Assembly (NCBI GenBank): GCA_910586475.1 | Contig: CAJUHM010000069.1 | Span: 1-7,687, forward strand | Length of the DNA stretch: 7,687 nucleotides | Origin: an uncultured Muribaculaceae bacterium | Lineage (GTDB): Bacteria; Bacteroidota; Bacteroidia; Bacteroidales; Muribaculaceae | Reading direction: 5' to 3' | In this document: in pieces, positions 6,288-7,687 of the stretch | Numbering within the stretch: position 1 is the stretch's first letter | Layout: each line of letters opens with the position of its first letter | The notes under the pieces: model-generated | Seen by the model: only the letters and a program-made list of their open reading frames with translations | Told to the model about the DNA's origin: nothing | The model's database searches: none | Position numbers and translations under genes: made by a program

Positions 6288-7526
6288 ATGGAACGGATCT
6301 TGTTATGTAAACCGAAGATGTGCGGACGCGAAATTGATTTCATCAGGGCCGGGCTCGCTGAGGACTGGGCGGTGCCGTTAGGCCCTGACTGTGATGCGTT
6401 CGAGCAAGAACTGGAAAATTTTGTAGGAGGGACCAAGCGGGTCGCGGCTTTGGTTTCGGGGACAGCGGCGGTGCATCTGGCGCTGGTTGCATGCGGTGTG
6501 GGCGCGGGCGATGAGGTGATCGTGCAGACGTTCACGTTCTGCGCGTCGAGCCATCCGGTGACCTATCTGGGTGCTGTTCCGGTGTTTGTCGATTCCGAAA
6601 AGGATAGCTGGAACATGGATCCGGATATGCTGGAGGCTGCGATCCGGGACCGTATCGCCAAAACGGGCAAAACGCCGAAGGCTATCATTCCGGTGGCTCT
6701 CTACGGGATGCCCTATCGGATCGACCGGATCATGGAGATCGCGGACCGCTACGGGATTCCTGTGATCGAGGATGCTGCCGAGGGTTTCGGCTCGACTTTC
6801 CGCGGTCAGACTCTCGGGACGTTCGGGCGCTACGGTGTGCTGTCGTTCAACGGCAACAAAATGATCACGACTTCCGGGGGCGGCGCGCTGATCTGTCCCG
6901 ACGAGGCGTCGCGCAACGAGATCATGTGGTATGCGACCCAAGCCCGCGAGAGCTACCCCTACTATCAGCATGAGGCTATCGGCTACAACTACCGCATGTC
7001 GAACATCTGCGCCGGTATCGGCCGCGGACAGATGACCGTAGCCGACGAGCATATCGCGCACCACCGCCATGTACAGTCGCTCTATGAGGAATTGCTCAAG
7101 GATGTCGAGGGCATCACAATGCACACCAACCCCGGACCGGAATACGACTCCAACTTCTGGCTCTGCACAGCTACGCTCGACCCCGAACTGAAAGTCAAAG
7201 GTCAGGAAAACGCCTACAGGCAGGTGGTCACGGGCGCCGTTGGAGGTGCGGCAGGCGTGACCCACGCCACCTCGACAGCCGTTACCGACTGCCAGCCCAA
7301 CGACAATGTCGAGGCCATGCGCATGGCTCTCGACGCAGCCGGCATCGAGTCGCGTCCGTTGTGGAAGCCGATGCACAAGCAGCCGGTTTATCGCAACAAT
7401 CCGGCCTACACGAACGGGGTCAGCGAGTCGCTGTTCGCCACCGGTATCTGTCTGCCGGCCGGTCCGTGGGTGACTGACGAACAGGTCCGATATATCGTTG
7501 CGACGATCCGCGAAAGCATCCTCTGA
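6288..7526 (+). CDS. DegT/DnrJ/EryC1/StrS family PLP-dependent nucleotide-sugar aminotransferase
   Basis: A 412-residue fold-type I aminotransferase of sugar biosynthesis, likely converting a UDP-4-keto-6-deoxy-HexNAc to its 4-amino derivative using an amino acid donor, as do PglE and Bacteroides fragilis WcfR. Visible motifs are LGPDCDAFE (31-39), the phosphate-binding VSGTAAVHLAL (56-66), EVIVQTFTFCASS (76-88), EDAAEGFGS (161-169, Asp162 facing the pyridine nitrogen), and SFNGNKMITTSGGG (186-199) with Lys191 as the Schiff-base lysine. IGYNYRMSN (231-239) and ESRPLWKPMHKQPVY (354-368) follow. Residues about 303-340 form an extra Gly/Ala/Thr-rich segment not found in PglE- or ArnB-type enzymes, though I recall it in Bacteroidales homologues. 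The ATG at 6288 is preferred. A TTG at 6261 in the same frame would overlap wbuC by 26 bases and add nine residues with no family match. It is the last gene before the terminator. No partner 4,6-dehydratase is in the window. Confidence 0.9.
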   Translation: MERILLCKPKMCGREIDFIRAGLAEDWAVPLGPDCDAFEQELENFVGGTKRVAALVSGTAAVHLALVACGVGAGDEVIVQTFTFCASSHPVTYLGAVPVFVDSEKDSWNMDPDMLEAAIRDRIAKTGKTPKAIIPVALYGMPYRIDRIMEIADRYGIPVIEDAAEGFGSTFRGQTLGTFGRYGVLSFNGNKMITTSGGGALICPDEASRNEIMWYATQARESYPYYQHEAIGYNYRMSNICAGIGRGQMTVADEHIAHHRHVQSLYEELLKDVEGITMHTNPGPEYDSNFWLCTATLDPELKVKGQENAYRQVVTGAVGGAAGVTHATSTAVTDCQPNDNVEAMRMALDAAGIESRPLWKPMHKQPVYRNNPAYTNGVSESLFATGICLPAGPWVTDEQVRYIVATIRESIL

Positions 7527-7558
7527 CACAACAACAAACAACTCTTCTCTTCTCCCTA

Positions 7559-7600
7559 CGACAGAGCCGCCCCATCACAGGGCGGCTCTGTTGCTAGTTT
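7559..7600 (+). terminator. Probable Rho-independent terminator closing the operon
   Basis: ACAGAGCCGCCC at 7561-7572 pairs perfectly with GGGCGGCTCTGT at 7580-7591, a 12-bp GC-rich stem around a 7-base loop. It can extend by one G-T pair and one C-G pair (7559/7593). It lies 34 bases after the aminotransferase stop. The following run (TTGCTAGTTT) is only moderately T-rich, so intrinsic termination is probable but may be incomplete. The near-symmetrical stem could also act on transcripts from the opposite side. Confidence 0.8.
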
Positions 7601-7687
7601 GCCCGATATGGGCATAATCTAACGGGTGAAAGTCCAGGGCTGACGCATCTTAATTTTTTACAACATCAAAACTTTTTAAGGCATAAA
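7595..7687 (+). other. Non-coding segment after the terminator, with a small hairpin and an intron-like GGGTGAAAGTCC block
   Basis: No gene is seen. A 4-bp stem, GCCC (7601-7604) with GGGC (7610-7613) around GATAT, is flanked by TAG/CTA that can pair. It is followed by AACGGGTGAAAGTCCAGG at 7622-7639. That block recalls domain I sequence found near the 5' ends of bacterial group II introns, but no intron boundary (GTGYG) or reverse transcriptase is in view. The last 40 bases are AT-rich and may lead into the next gene, without a convincing promoter. Confidence 0.25.

Noticed and set aside
5879..6535. 218-codon minus-strand open frame spanning wbuC and the gene junctions
   Set aside because: It crosses three supported plus-strand genes, and its translation is low in recognisable structure.
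6378..7541. 387-codon open frame on the minus strand opposite the aminotransferase
   Set aside because: It is the complement of a strongly supported DegT gene. Its translation is Arg/His/Val-rich without recognisable motifs, as expected for an antisense frame in GC-rich coding DNA.
7640..7687. Promoter for a downstream gene in the AT-rich window end
   Set aside because: TAATTTTT at 7650-7657 is one mismatch from the -7 consensus, but no paired upstream element is present and the downstream gene is not visible.

Overview
All genes in this window run on the + strand, close-packed or overlapping. It is the distal end of a surface-polysaccharide (capsule or O-antigen type) biosynthesis operon. 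The organism is most likely a Bacteroidota member, probably order Bacteroidales. The CapG-like epimerase and the DegT-family aminotransferase look like the versions I recall from Bacteroides-type capsule loci, and gene starts have A/T-rich leaders rather than strong Shine-Dalgarno sequences. No rRNA, tRNA, CRISPR array, insertion sequence or phage gene is visible.

Layout. Positions 1-225 hold an open tail resembling the C-terminus of a glycosyltransferase, with an in-frame TAG at the window edge. Then come a divergent GT-B glycosyltransferase (227-1534) and a malate/L-lactate dehydrogenase-family oxidoreductase (1531-2487), both in AT-rich DNA. A GC-richer block begins about ten bases later. 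It contains capF (2498-3697) and capG (3694-4872), the last two enzymes of UDP-N-acetyl-L-fucosamine synthesis. After a 62-base gap come a polytopic polyprenyl-phosphate sugar-1-phosphate transferase (4935-5900), a WbuC-family cupin (5897-6286) and a PLP-dependent sugar aminotransferase (6288-7526). A perfect 12-bp hairpin at 7561-7591 closes the operon.

How the genes fit together. CapF and CapG convert the product of a CapE/FnlA-type dehydratase, which is not in this window, into UDP-L-FucNAc. The aminotransferase probably makes a UDP-4-amino-4,6-dideoxy sugar from a 4-keto intermediate made elsewhere. The membrane transferase loads the first sugar phosphate onto undecaprenyl phosphate. The glycosyltransferase at 227 would extend the repeat unit. 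The roles of the Ldh-type oxidoreductase and of WbuC are unknown. Flippase, polymerase and export genes are absent and would be expected upstream or elsewhere.

Nothing here is a clearly new type of system. The points most worth a second look are the oxidoreductase with an altered active-site motif, the incomplete FucNAc pathway, two same-pattern metal cupins in one operon, an apparent insertion in the aminotransferase, and a possible group II intron-like remnant after the terminator.
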